Assembly: GCA_965662775.1 (NCBI GenBank)
Contig: CBFIIW010000004.1
Coordinates: 62,001 to 126,000, forward strand
Origin: UBA7985 sp002690455
GTDB lineage: Bacteria > Pseudomonadota > Alphaproteobacteria > UBA7985
Reading direction: 5' to 3'
Length of the DNA: 64,000 nucleotides
Shown here: one piece after another, positions 9,209-17,749 of the stretch
How the letters are laid out: each line of letters starts with the position of its first letter
How positions within the stretch are numbered: position 1 is the stretch's first letter
Made by a program: the position numbers and the translations under genes
Notes under the pieces: model-generated
The model's database searches: none
What the model saw: only the letters and a program-made list of their open reading frames with translations
Told to the model about the DNA's origin: nothing

Positions 9209-9327
9209 GCTCTACCCTTCTAGCTGGTCGGTTTCAAAGGGTTGATAGACAAGTGAATAGTTGGGGTCAACGCGAGTCAGCTCTGCAGTCGCGAAAAATG
9301 TAGGGCGCGATGCAAAACAGCCTAAGA

Positions 9328-9993
9328 TCAAAGATTTGGCACTTGTCCCGCCGCGGTTATGAGAGCGGCAAGTACCAGAAAGCCTGCACTAGCCGCCCTT
9401 AGGATACGCATCGCGCCGGGATGACCAAACAGGTAGGACAGGCGGCCACTGAAATAAGCGTAGGCCAGCGCGTTCGTCCCACCCAGCACGACAAATACCG
9501 CACCATAGACTGCAACCTGCCCCCAATACGGTCGGTCGGCCGCGACGAACTGCGGAATGAATGCGAGGAAAAAGATGATTCCCTTAGGATTGAGAACCGT
9601 GACGATAAAGGTTTGGCGAAACACCTGCGCCAGACCATGAACATCGGGGCTTTTGGTTTCTGTAGCAGCGGCCACCTCACGGTTCAGCCCAGCGTTGCCG
9701 ATAAGCGTTCTATCACGCCAGATTCCCAAGGCCAGCCAGAGGAGATAGGCCACGCCGCACCATTTGATGACATCAAAGGCCAGAGGACTGATCGCCAGCA
9801 CTGCCCCGACCCCAGTCAGGCAGAGCGTGACCGCCAGTGCGTCACCGAGGACAACCCCTGCCGCGCTCACCCAAGCCGCACCTGGCCCCAACCGCAAGCC
9901 ATAGCTCACCACGGTCAGCACCGTTGGCCCAGGCATGAGCAGCACAAACACCGCTGCAAGCGTAAAGGCCAACAGCAGTCCGGGATCAACCAT
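9328..9993 (-). CDS. LysE/RhtB-family amino acid exporter
   Basis: 221 residues, strongly hydrophobic, with about six membrane helices. The N-terminal block LAFTLAAVFVLLMPGPTVLTV carries the PGP motif of the LysE/RhtB family, followed by GPGAAWVSAAGVVLGD and WCGVAYLLWLALGIWRDR. These inner-membrane proteins export amino acids or their derivatives; the substrate cannot be read from sequence. It lies between plsX and ihfA, where fabH is expected, on the same strand, with gaps of 37 bp to plsX and 119 bp to ihfA. The tight spacing to plsX suggests cotranscription. Confidence 0.9.
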   Translation of the reverse strand: MVDPGLLLAFTLAAVFVLLMPGPTVLTVVSYGLRLGPGAAWVSAAGVVLGDALAVTLCLTGVGAVLAISPLAFDVIKWCGVAYLLWLALGIWRDRTLIGNAGLNREVAAATETKSPDVHGLAQVFRQTFIVTVLNPKGIIFFLAFIPQFVAADRPYWGQVAVYGAVFVVLGGTNALAYAYFSGRLSYLFGHPGAMRILRAASAGFLVLAALITAAGQVPNL

Positions 9994-10030
9994 GGGCGCG
10001 CTTCAAAGTGATCGGCCCCATCATCGGGCC

Positions 10031-11068
10031 CTAATCCCCATCGAAGTAAAATAAATCGTCGTTGTCGGCGATGGCTTCCGCTATCCGGTCCTGAAAGTCA
10101 CCCGCCATAAGCTCGACGGACACCCCGACGGCATGAGCGAAGCCAATCGCATCAGTGCCGCCGTGGGACTTAACGCAAATCCCCCCCAGCCCGAGAAACA
10201 TACCGCCGTTATAGATCCGTGGATCGAGGCGCTGACGGAGGCGACTCATGGCAGGCAGCGCCAGCAGGTAACCCAGGCGTGAGAACACGCCCGACTGAAA
10301 TGCTTCGCGAACCATCCCTGAAATTAAGCGCCCGACCCCCTCGGTCGTCTTCAGCGCCACGTTGCCGGTAAATCCGTCGGTCACCACCACATCAGTGGTA
10401 CCGGCCGCTATATCATCCGCCTCGATGAAACCGCGGAAGTCCCCGGGCAACTGATCCTTTTCCCGGATCAGGTCGGCCGCGAGTTGCAGCACTTCGTGGC
10501 CCTTTTGCTCTTCCGAGCCTATGTTGAGTAGGCCGATTGTCGGCCGCGACTTACCGAAAAGAAACCGAGCGTATAGCGCTCCCATGATAGCGAACTGCAG
10601 CAAATTGCGTTCATCGCACTGCACGTTAGCGCCCAAATCCAGTACCACGGATTGCCCTTTGGACGTTGGCAGTGGAGAGGCAATCGCTGGGCGGTCCACG
10701 CCCGGCACCATCCGCAGCAGCACCTTGGCCAGCGCCATCAGCGCGCCGGTGTTGCCTGCTGAAATGACGGCTTTCGCTTCGCCTTCCTTGACTGCCTCGA
10801 TCGCTCGCCGCATGGAACTGTCGCGCTTGCCGCCGCGCAGGGCATTAGCCGGCTTGTCCTCACCGGAAATGGCGACGCTGCAGTGCGTAAACGTGTAGCG
10901 GTCTTCGAGCGCAGCATACTGGCTGAGCAGCGGTCCAACTCTGGCTTCATCTCCGAAAATCAGAAAGTGTAGTTGCGGGTGTTTCTCAGCCGCCAGCGCG
11001 AGGCCACCGATCACGATACCCGGGGCGTCGTCACCCCCCATGGCATCAACCGCCAAGGTCAGACTCAT
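10031..11068 (-). CDS. plsX: Phosphate acyltransferase PlsX
   Basis: 345 residues from the ATG at 11068; the open frame runs about 34 codons further upstream but MSLTLAVDAMGGD is the conserved start. PlsX converts acyl-ACP and phosphate to acyl-phosphate, the donor for PlsY in phospholipid synthesis. Seen: VDAMGGDDAPG, the SAGNTGALMA block, and NIGSEEQKGHEVL with the downstream FRGFIEADDI block. Length is typical. It follows rpmF, but a strong terminator separates them, so a promoter in 11069-11168 is likely. Downstream is a LysE exporter instead of fabH. Confidence 0.95.
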   Translation of the reverse strand: MSLTLAVDAMGGDDAPGIVIGGLALAAEKHPQLHFLIFGDEARVGPLLSQYAALEDRYTFTHCSVAISGEDKPANALRGGKRDSSMRRAIEAVKEGEAKAVISAGNTGALMALAKVLLRMVPGVDRPAIASPLPTSKGQSVVLDLGANVQCDERNLLQFAIMGALYARFLFGKSRPTIGLLNIGSEEQKGHEVLQLAADLIREKDQLPGDFRGFIEADDIAAGTTDVVVTDGFTGNVALKTTEGVGRLISGMVREAFQSGVFSRLGYLLALPAMSRLRQRLDPRIYNGGMFLGLGGICVKSHGGTDAIGFAHAVGVSVELMAGDFQDRIAEAIADNDDLFYFDGD

Positions 11069-11168
11069 GCTTAATGTCGCTCTCGTTCGCTGTTCGGGTG
11101 AGATAAGCACTGTCAACCGACCCATGGCAAGCACTGTTGGGTCTAAGATGTCCCCAGCCTGTGGACGC

Positions 11169-11205
11169 AAAAAAAGGGCGCTCTCACCTTCGTGAAAGCC
11201 CCCCT
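11169..11205 (-). terminator. Intrinsic terminator between rpmF and plsX
   Basis: On the minus strand GCTTTCAC, loop GAAG, GTGAGAGC (one G-U pair), extended by G/C-rich flanks, is followed by seven T (11169-11175). It lies 30 bp after the rpmF stop and about 100 bp before the plsX start. Confidence 0.85.
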
Positions 11206-11234
11206 TTAATCAACCGATCGGAAGTCGCGCGACT

Positions 11235-11414
11235 TTAGGCGTCGACGGCAACGACTTCCTTGGCGTCATAATACCCGCAGGACAGGCAAACGTGGTGCGG
11301 ACGCTTCAGCTCACCGCAGTTCGGACACTCAGCATGATTGCCATGGGAAATGGAATCGTGCGAGCGGCGCATACCCCGGCGGGAGCGGCTAATTTTTGAC
11401 TTAGGAACAGCCAT
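11235..11414 (-). CDS. rpmF: 50S ribosomal protein L32
   Basis: 59 residues from the ATG at 11414. The frame is open further upstream but MAVPKSKISRSRRG is the universal L32 start. A zinc ribbon is present: Cys30, Cys33, Cys43 and Cys46 (CPNC and CLSC). This is the zinc-binding form of L32. It usually sits between yceD and plsX; here plsX follows, but yceD is 11 kb away at 22.8 kb. Confidence 0.97.
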   Translation of the reverse strand: MAVPKSKISRSRRGMRRSHDSISHGNHAECPNCGELKRPHHVCLSCGYYDAKEVVAVDA

Positions 11415-11570
11415 GGTCGTACATCCGAAAACAAGTAAAAGCAGAACACGGGTGAACACCCGGTCCGAACATGAGATGGGGCTATAGACGACAGGGCGTG
11501 GTCCCGCCAAGCCCTTTATCCCTCAAAGCAGTCCTGCAGGGCCGCATGGCTGCTCCCGGGTCGCGTAAGG

Positions 11571-12560
11571 TTAGGCGCCCTCGGCAAGCAAACGGGCAAC
11601 CATTATCGCGCCGTAGGTCAGTACGCCATCTGCCCCGGCCCGCTTGAACGAAAGTAGGGTTTCCAGCCATACGCGGTCGTGATCCAGCCAGCCATTTTCG
11701 GTCGCTGCCATGATCGCTGCATATTCTCCACTGACCTGATAGGCGAAGGTCGGCACGCCAAAGGCTTCCTTAACCCGGCACACCATATCCAGATAGGGCA
11801 ACCCCGGCTTGACCATGACCGTATCTGCACCTTCCTCGATATCCAGTTCGACTTCGCGCAGTCCTTCGAGCGCGTTGGCCGTGTCCATCTGATAGGTCTT
11901 CTTGTCACCCTTGAGTGCGCCACCGCTGCCAATGGCGTCTCTGAACGGGCCATAGTAGGCGCTGGCATATTTCACGGCGTAGGACATCAATCCGACATCG
12001 GTGAAGCCTTCTGCGTCCAGTGCATCGCGGATTACCCCGATCCGGCCATCCATCATATCCGACGGAGCGACGATATCTGTACCAGCGCGGGCGAGCGACA
12101 GCGCCTGTCGCACCAGCGCTTCGATGGTCTCGTCATTTACAATGCGGTCGCCGACTAAATAGCCATCGTGCCCCAGAGGGTTGTACGGGTCGAGCGCGAC
12201 ATCTGTAATCAGCCCCAGGCCAGGGAAGCCCTGCTTCAGCCTTGCTATAGCGCGGTTAATCAGATTGTCTTCACGCCAGCTTTCAGAGCAATCAGGGGTC
12301 TTCAGTGCGGCATCGACCTCGGGGAAAAGTGCCAGCGCAGGAATGCCCAACTCAGCCGCCTGCTCGGCCACACGCAGAACATCGTCAAGGCTGTGCCGGA
12401 AGACGCCAGGCATGGAGGCCACGGGCGAAGATTTTGCTGCGTCTGTCAGAAACACCGGTAAAATGAGGTCCGTCGCTGAGACGCGGTTTTCCGCGACCAG
12501 CGAACGAATGAAGGAGGACGCACGGTTCCGACGCATTCGGGTCCGGGGGAAACTAGGCAT
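11571..12560 (-). CDS. hemB: Delta-aminolevulinic acid dehydratase (porphobilinogen synthase)
   Basis: 329 residues. Condenses two 5-aminolevulinate molecules to porphobilinogen in heme synthesis. Seen: the N-terminal arm with RMRRNRASSFIRSLV, the metal/active-site loop region with DVALDPYNPLGHDG, the first active-site lysine in MSYAVKYASAYYGPF, and the Schiff-base lysine in VMVKPGLPYLD. The DVALDPY sequence has Ala and Asp where zinc-type enzymes carry cysteines, so this is the magnesium-dependent form common in Alphaproteobacteria. Divergent from the LdtR-type gene across a long intergenic region. Confidence 0.96.
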   Translation of the reverse strand: MPSFPRTRMRRNRASSFIRSLVAENRVSATDLILPVFLTDAAKSSPVASMPGVFRHSLDDVLRVAEQAAELGIPALALFPEVDAALKTPDCSESWREDNLINRAIARLKQGFPGLGLITDVALDPYNPLGHDGYLVGDRIVNDETIEALVRQALSLARAGTDIVAPSDMMDGRIGVIRDALDAEGFTDVGLMSYAVKYASAYYGPFRDAIGSGGALKGDKKTYQMDTANALEGLREVELDIEEGADTVMVKPGLPYLDMVCRVKEAFGVPTFAYQVSGEYAAIMAATENGWLDHDRVWLETLLSFKRAGADGVLTYGAIMVARLLAEGA

Positions 12561-13127
12561 GCTGGAATTCCTGAACTGAGGGCTGACGCAGGCTGCATCA
12601 AGGTACCGGTAAAACTTAAAACGTGGAAACCTGAAGCCGCATTTGACATCGGGCGAGAGGGAGCGGGTCGCTGCGTTGGTGGACCCTGTACGCGCCTAAT
12701 TTACGTCGGGCAGTCGTGATCGGAAAGATAGGAACGACAGCAAAAACTGTTCCGGACCCTAGGGCACCTATCGGCGCGCGCCGCCTCCACGGCGCAAATT
12801 CGTTTGACCTACAAATGTGAGAGCGCCCCTCGCATACTGGCACCATTCTCTGCCTTAGCTGCCAAAATTAAAGAGACTAAATTTAGGACTTAATCGTTAT
12901 AACGGCGGGAATATATTGAAATTAGGGATTAAAAAGGACGTTAAGTATTATTTTGAACTTGATTAGATACGATTTTCAGTTAATGGTGCACTTAGTAATA
13001 TCGAATTTTGTATCGCATAACTGAGGGTGTTCGCCTTGATTTGCGGCCGCGCAGGGAACTCCATGACCGGGGCCGTTCAAATGAAACAAAGCGCTCAGTT
13101 TCGCCACCGCACAAAAAGGGGATCGTC
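12561..13127. other. 567-bp divergent intergenic region, AT-rich on one side
   Basis: No credible gene is seen on either strand. The part next to hemB (12561-12840) has average composition. From about 12860 to 13015 the sequence turns sharply AT-rich compared with the rest of the window and includes a perfect palindrome CGTTATAACG (12895-12904). Such composition suggests a promoter and regulator-binding region for the LdtR-type gene. No -35/-10 pair could be set with confidence. Confidence 0.5.
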
Positions 13128-13610
13128 GTGAATCAAGATTACCTGGACACTATTGCTGCTATCGAACGCCTGCACCGCCGCTGTCTAGAAGTTATCAAGA
13201 CTGAGTTGGACCGCTCCGGCGTGCGCGACATCAACAACATCCAGTCTCTTATCCTCTTCAATATCGGCGAGGAAGAACTGACAGTAGGTGAACTCACGTT
13301 GCGCGGCTGCTATCACGGCTCCAACGTGTCTTATAACCTCAAAAAGCTGGTGGACTTTGGCTACGTCTCGCACCGTCGCAGCGCGCACGACCGCCGCTCC
13401 TATCGCGTCAAGCTAACGGACAAGGGCACTAAGATTCGGAGGCTTCTCGATGATATGTTTGCCCGCCACGCCGAAGCGCTTGAGGGGTTAAACATCTCCG
13501 TGGAGTCCATGGGACAGGCCAACGACATACTTTTGCGGCTTGATCGCTTCTGGGCTTCGCAGTCTGACGCTTACGGCATATCAGACAAGGCCTTGAGCCG
13601 CGTGGCCTGA
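13128..13610 (+). CDS. ldtR: MarR-family winged-helix regulator, LdtR-like
   Basis: 160 residues from the GTG at 13128, which has AAAAGGGG about seven bases upstream. The open frame reaches back to a TTG at 13008, but that extension is basic, unlike the family, and has no ribosome site. Seen: IERLHRRCLEVIKTELDRSGVRDINNIQ, then a winged helix with LTVGELTLRGCYHGSNVSYN (recognition helix), LKKLVDFGYVSHRRSAHDRR (wing) and VKLTDKG. This matches the LdtR group, known in Liberibacter and Rhizobiales to control an L,D-transpeptidase and stress tolerance. The targets here are inferred only. rpiB follows 44 bp downstream. Confidence 0.85.
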   Translation: MNQDYLDTIAAIERLHRRCLEVIKTELDRSGVRDINNIQSLILFNIGEEELTVGELTLRGCYHGSNVSYNLKKLVDFGYVSHRRSAHDRRSYRVKLTDKGTKIRRLLDDMFARHAEALEGLNISVESMGQANDILLRLDRFWASQSDAYGISDKALSRVA

Positions 13611-13654
13611 TAGGCTTTGAAGGGGGCATCGAACCACCACTCGCGGATTGTGTG

Positions 13655-14086
13655 ATGAAATTGTTCTTTGCCTCCGACCATGCCGGTCTCATTCTGCGGC
13701 AGGCCCTATTGGAGCATGCCACGTCTCTGGGCCATGAGGTGATCGACCTCGGCCCACAATCGGGGCAGTCAGTCGACTATCCCGACTTTGCCAACGCATT
13801 GGCTGGCGCACTCGCTGACAGTCCCGATGCCCGCGGTGTTGCTGTCTGCGGCTCCGGTATCGGCATCTCCATTGCGTTGAATCGTCACAGACACGTCCGG
13901 GCTGCCTTGGTCAACGACGTAACCAGCGCTAGTTTAACCCGTCGACACAACGACGCCAACGTGGTGGCCTTTGGTGAACGCCTGATCGGGATCGAACCAG
14001 CTAAAGACGCACTTGCGGCCTTCCTCGATACTGAATTCGAAGGTGGGCGGCACGAAAGACGCGTTGCCAAGCTCTCGCCTCGCTAA
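13655..14086 (+). CDS. rpiB: Ribose-5-phosphate isomerase B (RpiB/LacAB family)
   Basis: 143 residues from the ATG at 13655; a GTG one codon earlier is also possible. Interconverts ribose-5-phosphate and ribulose-5-phosphate. Seen: ASDHAG (Asp8, His9), the VDYPDFA loop, and the active-site Cys65 in VAVCGSGIGIS, followed by RAALVNDVTSASLTRRHNDANV. Length is normal. It is followed by glyA after 130 bp, an arrangement common in Alphaproteobacteria. Confidence 0.95.
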   Translation: MKLFFASDHAGLILRQALLEHATSLGHEVIDLGPQSGQSVDYPDFANALAGALADSPDARGVAVCGSGIGISIALNRHRHVRAALVNDVTSASLTRRHNDANVVAFGERLIGIEPAKDALAAFLDTEFEGGRHERRVAKLSPR

Positions 14087-14216
14087 GGCAACTGACAGCT
14101 CTGCTTTGCGGAGGTCTACCGCATTTGCGGGAATGGGAGGCGTTTTTGACATGTCCCATCGCGAGCATTTGGTGTTTGAGTACGTATGAAACAGACAATT
14201 CTGGAGTTCGAGTCTG

Positions 14217-15515
14217 ATGCCTGACGGTTCCCACCACACCGCCCCTGCCGATTTTTGGTCTGCCAGTGTAAGCGATGCAGACCCCGCGCTCGCCGCATCT
14301 TTGAGCCAGGAGATGACGCGACAGCAGACGCAGATTGAGCTTATCGCGTCCGAAAACATCGTCTCCCGCGCTGTGCTCGACGCTCAGGGTTCGGTACTCA
14401 CCAACAAGTATGCGGAGGGCTACGCTGGTCGCCGCTACTACGGTGGCTGCGAGTATGTGGACATCGCCGAAGAACTGGCGGTCGAACGGGCCAAGTCGCT
14501 CTATGGCGCCGAATACGTGAACGTCCAGCCTCATTCAGGCGCGCAGGCCAACGGCGCTGTGATGCTGGCCACCATGGCACCCGGCGATACTTTTCTCGGC
14601 ATGGACCTTGCGCATGGTGGACACCTGTCGCATGGCGCCGCCCCCAACATTTCCGGCAAATGGTTCAATGCAGTGCACTACGGTGTGCGGCGACAAGACG
14701 GGCTAATTGATTATGATCAGGCCGCCGACCTGGCCGCTGAACACCGGCCCAAAGTTGTCATCGCTGGCGGCTCCGCTTACCCGCGTGAAATCGACTTCGC
14801 AAGGTTCCGCGAAATTGCTGATAGCGTTGGCGCACTGCTCTGGGTGGATATGGCCCATTTTTCCGGTCTGGTTGCCGGGGGTGTCCACGCCAATCCGCTG
14901 GATCACGCCGACGTTGTTACCACGACAACGCACAAAACCCTGCGCGGCCCGCGGGGAGGAATGATCCTGACCAACGACACCGAGTTGGCCAAGAAGTTTC
15001 GCTCAGCAGTCTTCCCGGGTTTGCAAGGTGGCCCGCTCATGCACGTGATTGCCGCTAAGGCCGTTGCCTTCGGTGAAGCGCTGCAGCCGTCATTCAAAAC
15101 CTACTGCCAACAGGTCGTCGCTAACGCTCAGGCGCTGGCTGAACGGCTTGTGGAGCACGGGCTGGAGATCTCCACGGGTGGCACCGATACGCATTTGATG
15201 GTGGTCGATCTGACACCCAAGGGCGTGACCGGCAAAGAAGCCGAAGACGCCCTGGAGCGCGCAGGCATCACCTGTAACAAGAACTCCATTCCGTTCGACC
15301 CGCTCAAGCCAACGATCACCTCCGGCATTCGTCTAGGTACACCAGCTGCAACGACGCGGGGCTTTGGCACGGCTGAGTTTGAGCTGGTGGGCGACTTGAT
15401 CGCGCGCGTGCTTGATGGCCTTGCGAAAAGCGGCGAAGCGGACAACGGGGAAACTGAAGCCGGCGTTCGCAAGGACGTGCTGGAACTGTGCCAGCGCTTC
15501 CCGATCTACAGTTAG
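14217..15515 (+). CDS. glyA: Serine hydroxymethyltransferase
   Basis: 432 residues. PLP enzyme that interconverts serine and glycine while loading tetrahydrofolate with a one-carbon unit. Seen: IELIASENIVSRAVL, NKYAEGYAGRRYYGGCE, HGGHLSHG and the PLP lysine Lys240 in TTTTHKTLRGPRGG. The C-terminal folate/substrate region TCNKNSIPFDP and SGIRLGTPA is intact. A GGAG lies about 11 bases before the ATG. The 130 bp upstream include TTGACA at 14146-14151 but no clear -10 box. nrdR begins 12 bp after the stop. Confidence 0.97.
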   Translation: MPDGSHHTAPADFWSASVSDADPALAASLSQEMTRQQTQIELIASENIVSRAVLDAQGSVLTNKYAEGYAGRRYYGGCEYVDIAEELAVERAKSLYGAEYVNVQPHSGAQANGAVMLATMAPGDTFLGMDLAHGGHLSHGAAPNISGKWFNAVHYGVRRQDGLIDYDQAADLAAEHRPKVVIAGGSAYPREIDFARFREIADSVGALLWVDMAHFSGLVAGGVHANPLDHADVVTTTTHKTLRGPRGGMILTNDTELAKKFRSAVFPGLQGGPLMHVIAAKAVAFGEALQPSFKTYCQQVVANAQALAERLVEHGLEISTGGTDTHLMVVDLTPKGVTGKEAEDALERAGITCNKNSIPFDPLKPTITSGIRLGTPAATTRGFGTAEFELVGDLIARVLDGLAKSGEADNGETEAGVRKDVLELCQRFPIYS

Positions 15516-15527
15516 ACCGAAGCTGCC

Positions 15528-15992
15528 GTGCGCTGCCCGTTCTGTGGAAACGCCGACTCAGCGGTAAAGGACAGCCGTCCGTCGGAGGACAACACGTCTA
15601 TCCGGCGACGGCGGCAGTGCCCGGCTTGCAGCGGGCGTTTCACCACCTTTGAGCGCATACAGCTGCGCGAACTGACCGTAATCAAGTCCAACGGAACGCG
15701 CGAACCCTTTGACCGGGACAAACTCGCCAAGTCACTGACCATTGCCCTGCACAAACGCCCCGTTGAAAGCGAGCGGATAGAGCGCATCGTCTCCGGGATC
15801 GTTCGGCGCCTTGAGCATGGCGGGGAAGCCGATATTCCGACCCGTGAAATCGGCGAAATGGTGATGGAGGCACTCAGCGAGTTGGACCAGGTTGCCTTCG
15901 TCCGCTTTGCCAGCGTTTACCGAAATTTCGAAGAGGCCCGTGAGTTCCAGGCGATTCTCGACGAGATGGGAGACCGTAGTGACGAGCGCTGA
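15528..15992 (+). CDS. nrdR: Transcriptional repressor NrdR
   Basis: 154 residues from a GTG start, fixed by the invariant beginning MRCPFCG. A zinc ribbon (Cys3, Cys6, Cys31, Cys34) is followed by an ATP-cone domain (about 49-139; VIKSNGTREPFDRDKL) that senses ATP/dATP. NrdR represses ribonucleotide reductase genes by binding NrdR boxes; no nrd genes are in this window. It sits between glyA and ribD, the standard alphaproteobacterial position, and its end overlaps the ribD start by 14 nt. Confidence 0.97.
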   Translation: MRCPFCGNADSAVKDSRPSEDNTSIRRRRQCPACSGRFTTFERIQLRELTVIKSNGTREPFDRDKLAKSLTIALHKRPVESERIERIVSGIVRRLEHGGEADIPTREIGEMVMEALSELDQVAFVRFASVYRNFEEAREFQAILDEMGDRSDER

Positions 15993-17001
15993 CCCCGCAG
16001 TCATGCGCGTGGCTCTGGGGCTGGCAAAGCGCGGGCTGGGTCGCACGGGACCAAACCCCACGGTTGGATGCGTGATCCTCGACGCTCAGCGCCGGGTTGT
16101 GGGGCAGGCGCGCACGGCCGACAGCGGACGGCCGCACGCCGAAACACTAGCGCTGGCCCAAGCCAGCGATCGTGCCAGAGGCGGCACAGCAGTGATTACA
16201 CTAGAGCCTTGCGCGCATCAGGGCGAGACCGGTCCGTGCGCCAACGCGCTCATCGAAGCTGGCATCGCCCGAGCCGTTGTGGCAACCACCGACCCTGACC
16301 CTCGCACCGCAGGCGCAGGTATCGCGCGCCTGCGTGCTGCAGGTATTGATGTCTCAACCAGCATCATGGAAACCGAAGCAAGGCACCTGAACACGGGCTT
16401 CATCAAGCGCATCACGCAGGGCCTGCCCCATCTCAGCCTCAAACTGGGCCTGTCATTGGACGGCAAGATTGCACTGGCCAATGGCGTCAGTCAGTGGATC
16501 ACCAGCCCTGCCGCGCGCCAGCGCGGGCACCTACTTAGGGCGCAGTCAGACGTCTTGCTCACTGGCGCGAAAACGGTGCTCAAGGACGAGCCGCGCTTTA
16601 CCGTGCGCCTGCCCGGCCTGTCAGGGGTTGCCGATCCTGCGGTGGGCGTGGTCTATGACAGCGCGCGGAGCAATCAAGAAATCGTAGGCTGGGTCCGCGA
16701 GCACCGCCCGCATTGGCGGCTGTTGCCTGGCTGGAATTTCGAGACCCACTTGCGGACGCTGGCAGCAGAGGGTTGCAACCGGGTACTGGCCGAGGCTGGC
16801 GGCGGGGTGGCACGCGCGCTACTAGCAGAAAACCTGGTCGATGAAATCGTGGTGTTCCGCGCAGGTGTGGTGCTGGGTGGTGATGCCCGCAACGGAATCG
16901 GACTGTTCGGCTATACCAAATTGGAGCAGGCGTTACGATTTGAGCGGGTTGACGTGCTAGGGGTGGGAGAAGATGTGATGGAGGTCTGGCGTCGCGCCTG
17001 A
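15979..17001 (+). CDS. ribD: Bifunctional riboflavin deaminase/reductase RibD
   Basis: 340 residues from the GTG at 15979, chosen because it has GGGAG upstream and gives the normal N-terminus; the frame stays open inside nrdR. It carries out the second and third steps after GTP cyclohydrolase II. Deaminase domain (about 1-145): zinc ligands in HAE (53-55) and PCAHQGETGPC (Cys78 and Cys87), with GPNPTVGCVI ahead. Reductase domain (about 150-340): LSLKLGLSLDGKIA and a C-terminal GGGVARALL. First gene of the ribD-ribE-ribB-ribH run. Confidence 0.94.
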   Translation: MTSADPAVMRVALGLAKRGLGRTGPNPTVGCVILDAQRRVVGQARTADSGRPHAETLALAQASDRARGGTAVITLEPCAHQGETGPCANALIEAGIARAVVATTDPDPRTAGAGIARLRAAGIDVSTSIMETEARHLNTGFIKRITQGLPHLSLKLGLSLDGKIALANGVSQWITSPAARQRGHLLRAQSDVLLTGAKTVLKDEPRFTVRLPGLSGVADPAVGVVYDSARSNQEIVGWVREHRPHWRLLPGWNFETHLRTLAAEGCNRVLAEAGGGVARALLAENLVDEIVVFRAGVVLGGDARNGIGLFGYTKLEQALRFERVDVLGVGEDVMEVWRRA

Positions 17002-17100
17002 CGCCACCGCGCCTAGCCCTGAGCTGGCTGAAACACCAAGCCCGGATGGGCGAGCGAAGACCATAAACCAGCAGACCAGAGAAAGAAGCAACGACAGACA

Positions 17101-17733
17101 ATGTTCACCGGGATCATCACCGACGTTGGAACCGTCGTGCACCGCGAGGACCGAGGCGATACCCTGTTCCGCGTGGAAACCGCGTACCGTGCCGAAAACA
17201 TTGAGATCGGCGCCAGCATCTGCTGCAACGGTGCCTGCATGACCGTGATTGCAACCGAACAACGCGATCCGGTGCGCGCAACCTTTGACTTTGAAGCCAG
17301 CGCCGAGAGCCTGTCTAAAACCACCATGGCGGGCTGGCTTCCCGGGCAGCGACTCAATCTCGAACGCAGTCTGGCGTTGGGGGATGAGTTAGGCGGTCAT
17401 CTTGTCTCTGGGCATGTCGACGCGGTGGCTGAGGTGGTGGAGCGCGTGACCGAAGGCGACAGCTGGCGCTTAACCATACGTCCGCCCGCCGACCTAATGC
17501 CGTTTTTCGCACCAAAAGGCTCGGTCGCGCTCGACGGTGTGTCACTGACCGTCAACGAAGTTGGTGAAGACAGCTTTGGGATCAACATGATCTCGCACAC
17601 TCAAGCGGTGACCGCCTTTTCCGAGCTGGTTAACCGTCCCATTTCAGGCACGAGCCCTGCGCTGATCAACTTGGAAATTGACCAGCTCGCCCGCTATGTT
17701 CACCGGCAGCTCCAGTTCATCACGTCCGGTTAG
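17101..17733 (+). CDS. ribE: Riboflavin synthase alpha chain
   Basis: 210 residues. Dismutates two 6,7-dimethyl-8-ribityllumazine into riboflavin and a pyrimidinedione. Two lumazine-binding repeats of about 97 residues are visible: MFTGIITDVGTV with CNGACMTV, then GGHLVSGHVDAVAEV with ALDGVSLTVNEV. The N-terminal MFTGI, needed for activity in the family, is intact. 99 bp separate it from ribD; no FMN riboswitch consensus is seen there. ribB follows after 16 bp. Confidence 0.96.
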   Translation: MFTGIITDVGTVVHREDRGDTLFRVETAYRAENIEIGASICCNGACMTVIATEQRDPVRATFDFEASAESLSKTTMAGWLPGQRLNLERSLALGDELGGHLVSGHVDAVAEVVERVTEGDSWRLTIRPPADLMPFFAPKGSVALDGVSLTVNEVGEDSFGINMISHTQAVTAFSELVNRPISGTSPALINLEIDQLARYVHRQLQFITSG

Positions 17734-17749
17734 GATAGGTCCCGTGCCC

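Noticed and set aside
12616..12846. 76-residue minus-strand frame upstream of hemB
   Set aside because: No homology features, no ribosome site; within a control region.
17002..17100. FMN riboswitch ahead of ribE
   Set aside because: The conserved RFN core segments are not present in the 99-bp gap, nor before ribB or ribH.
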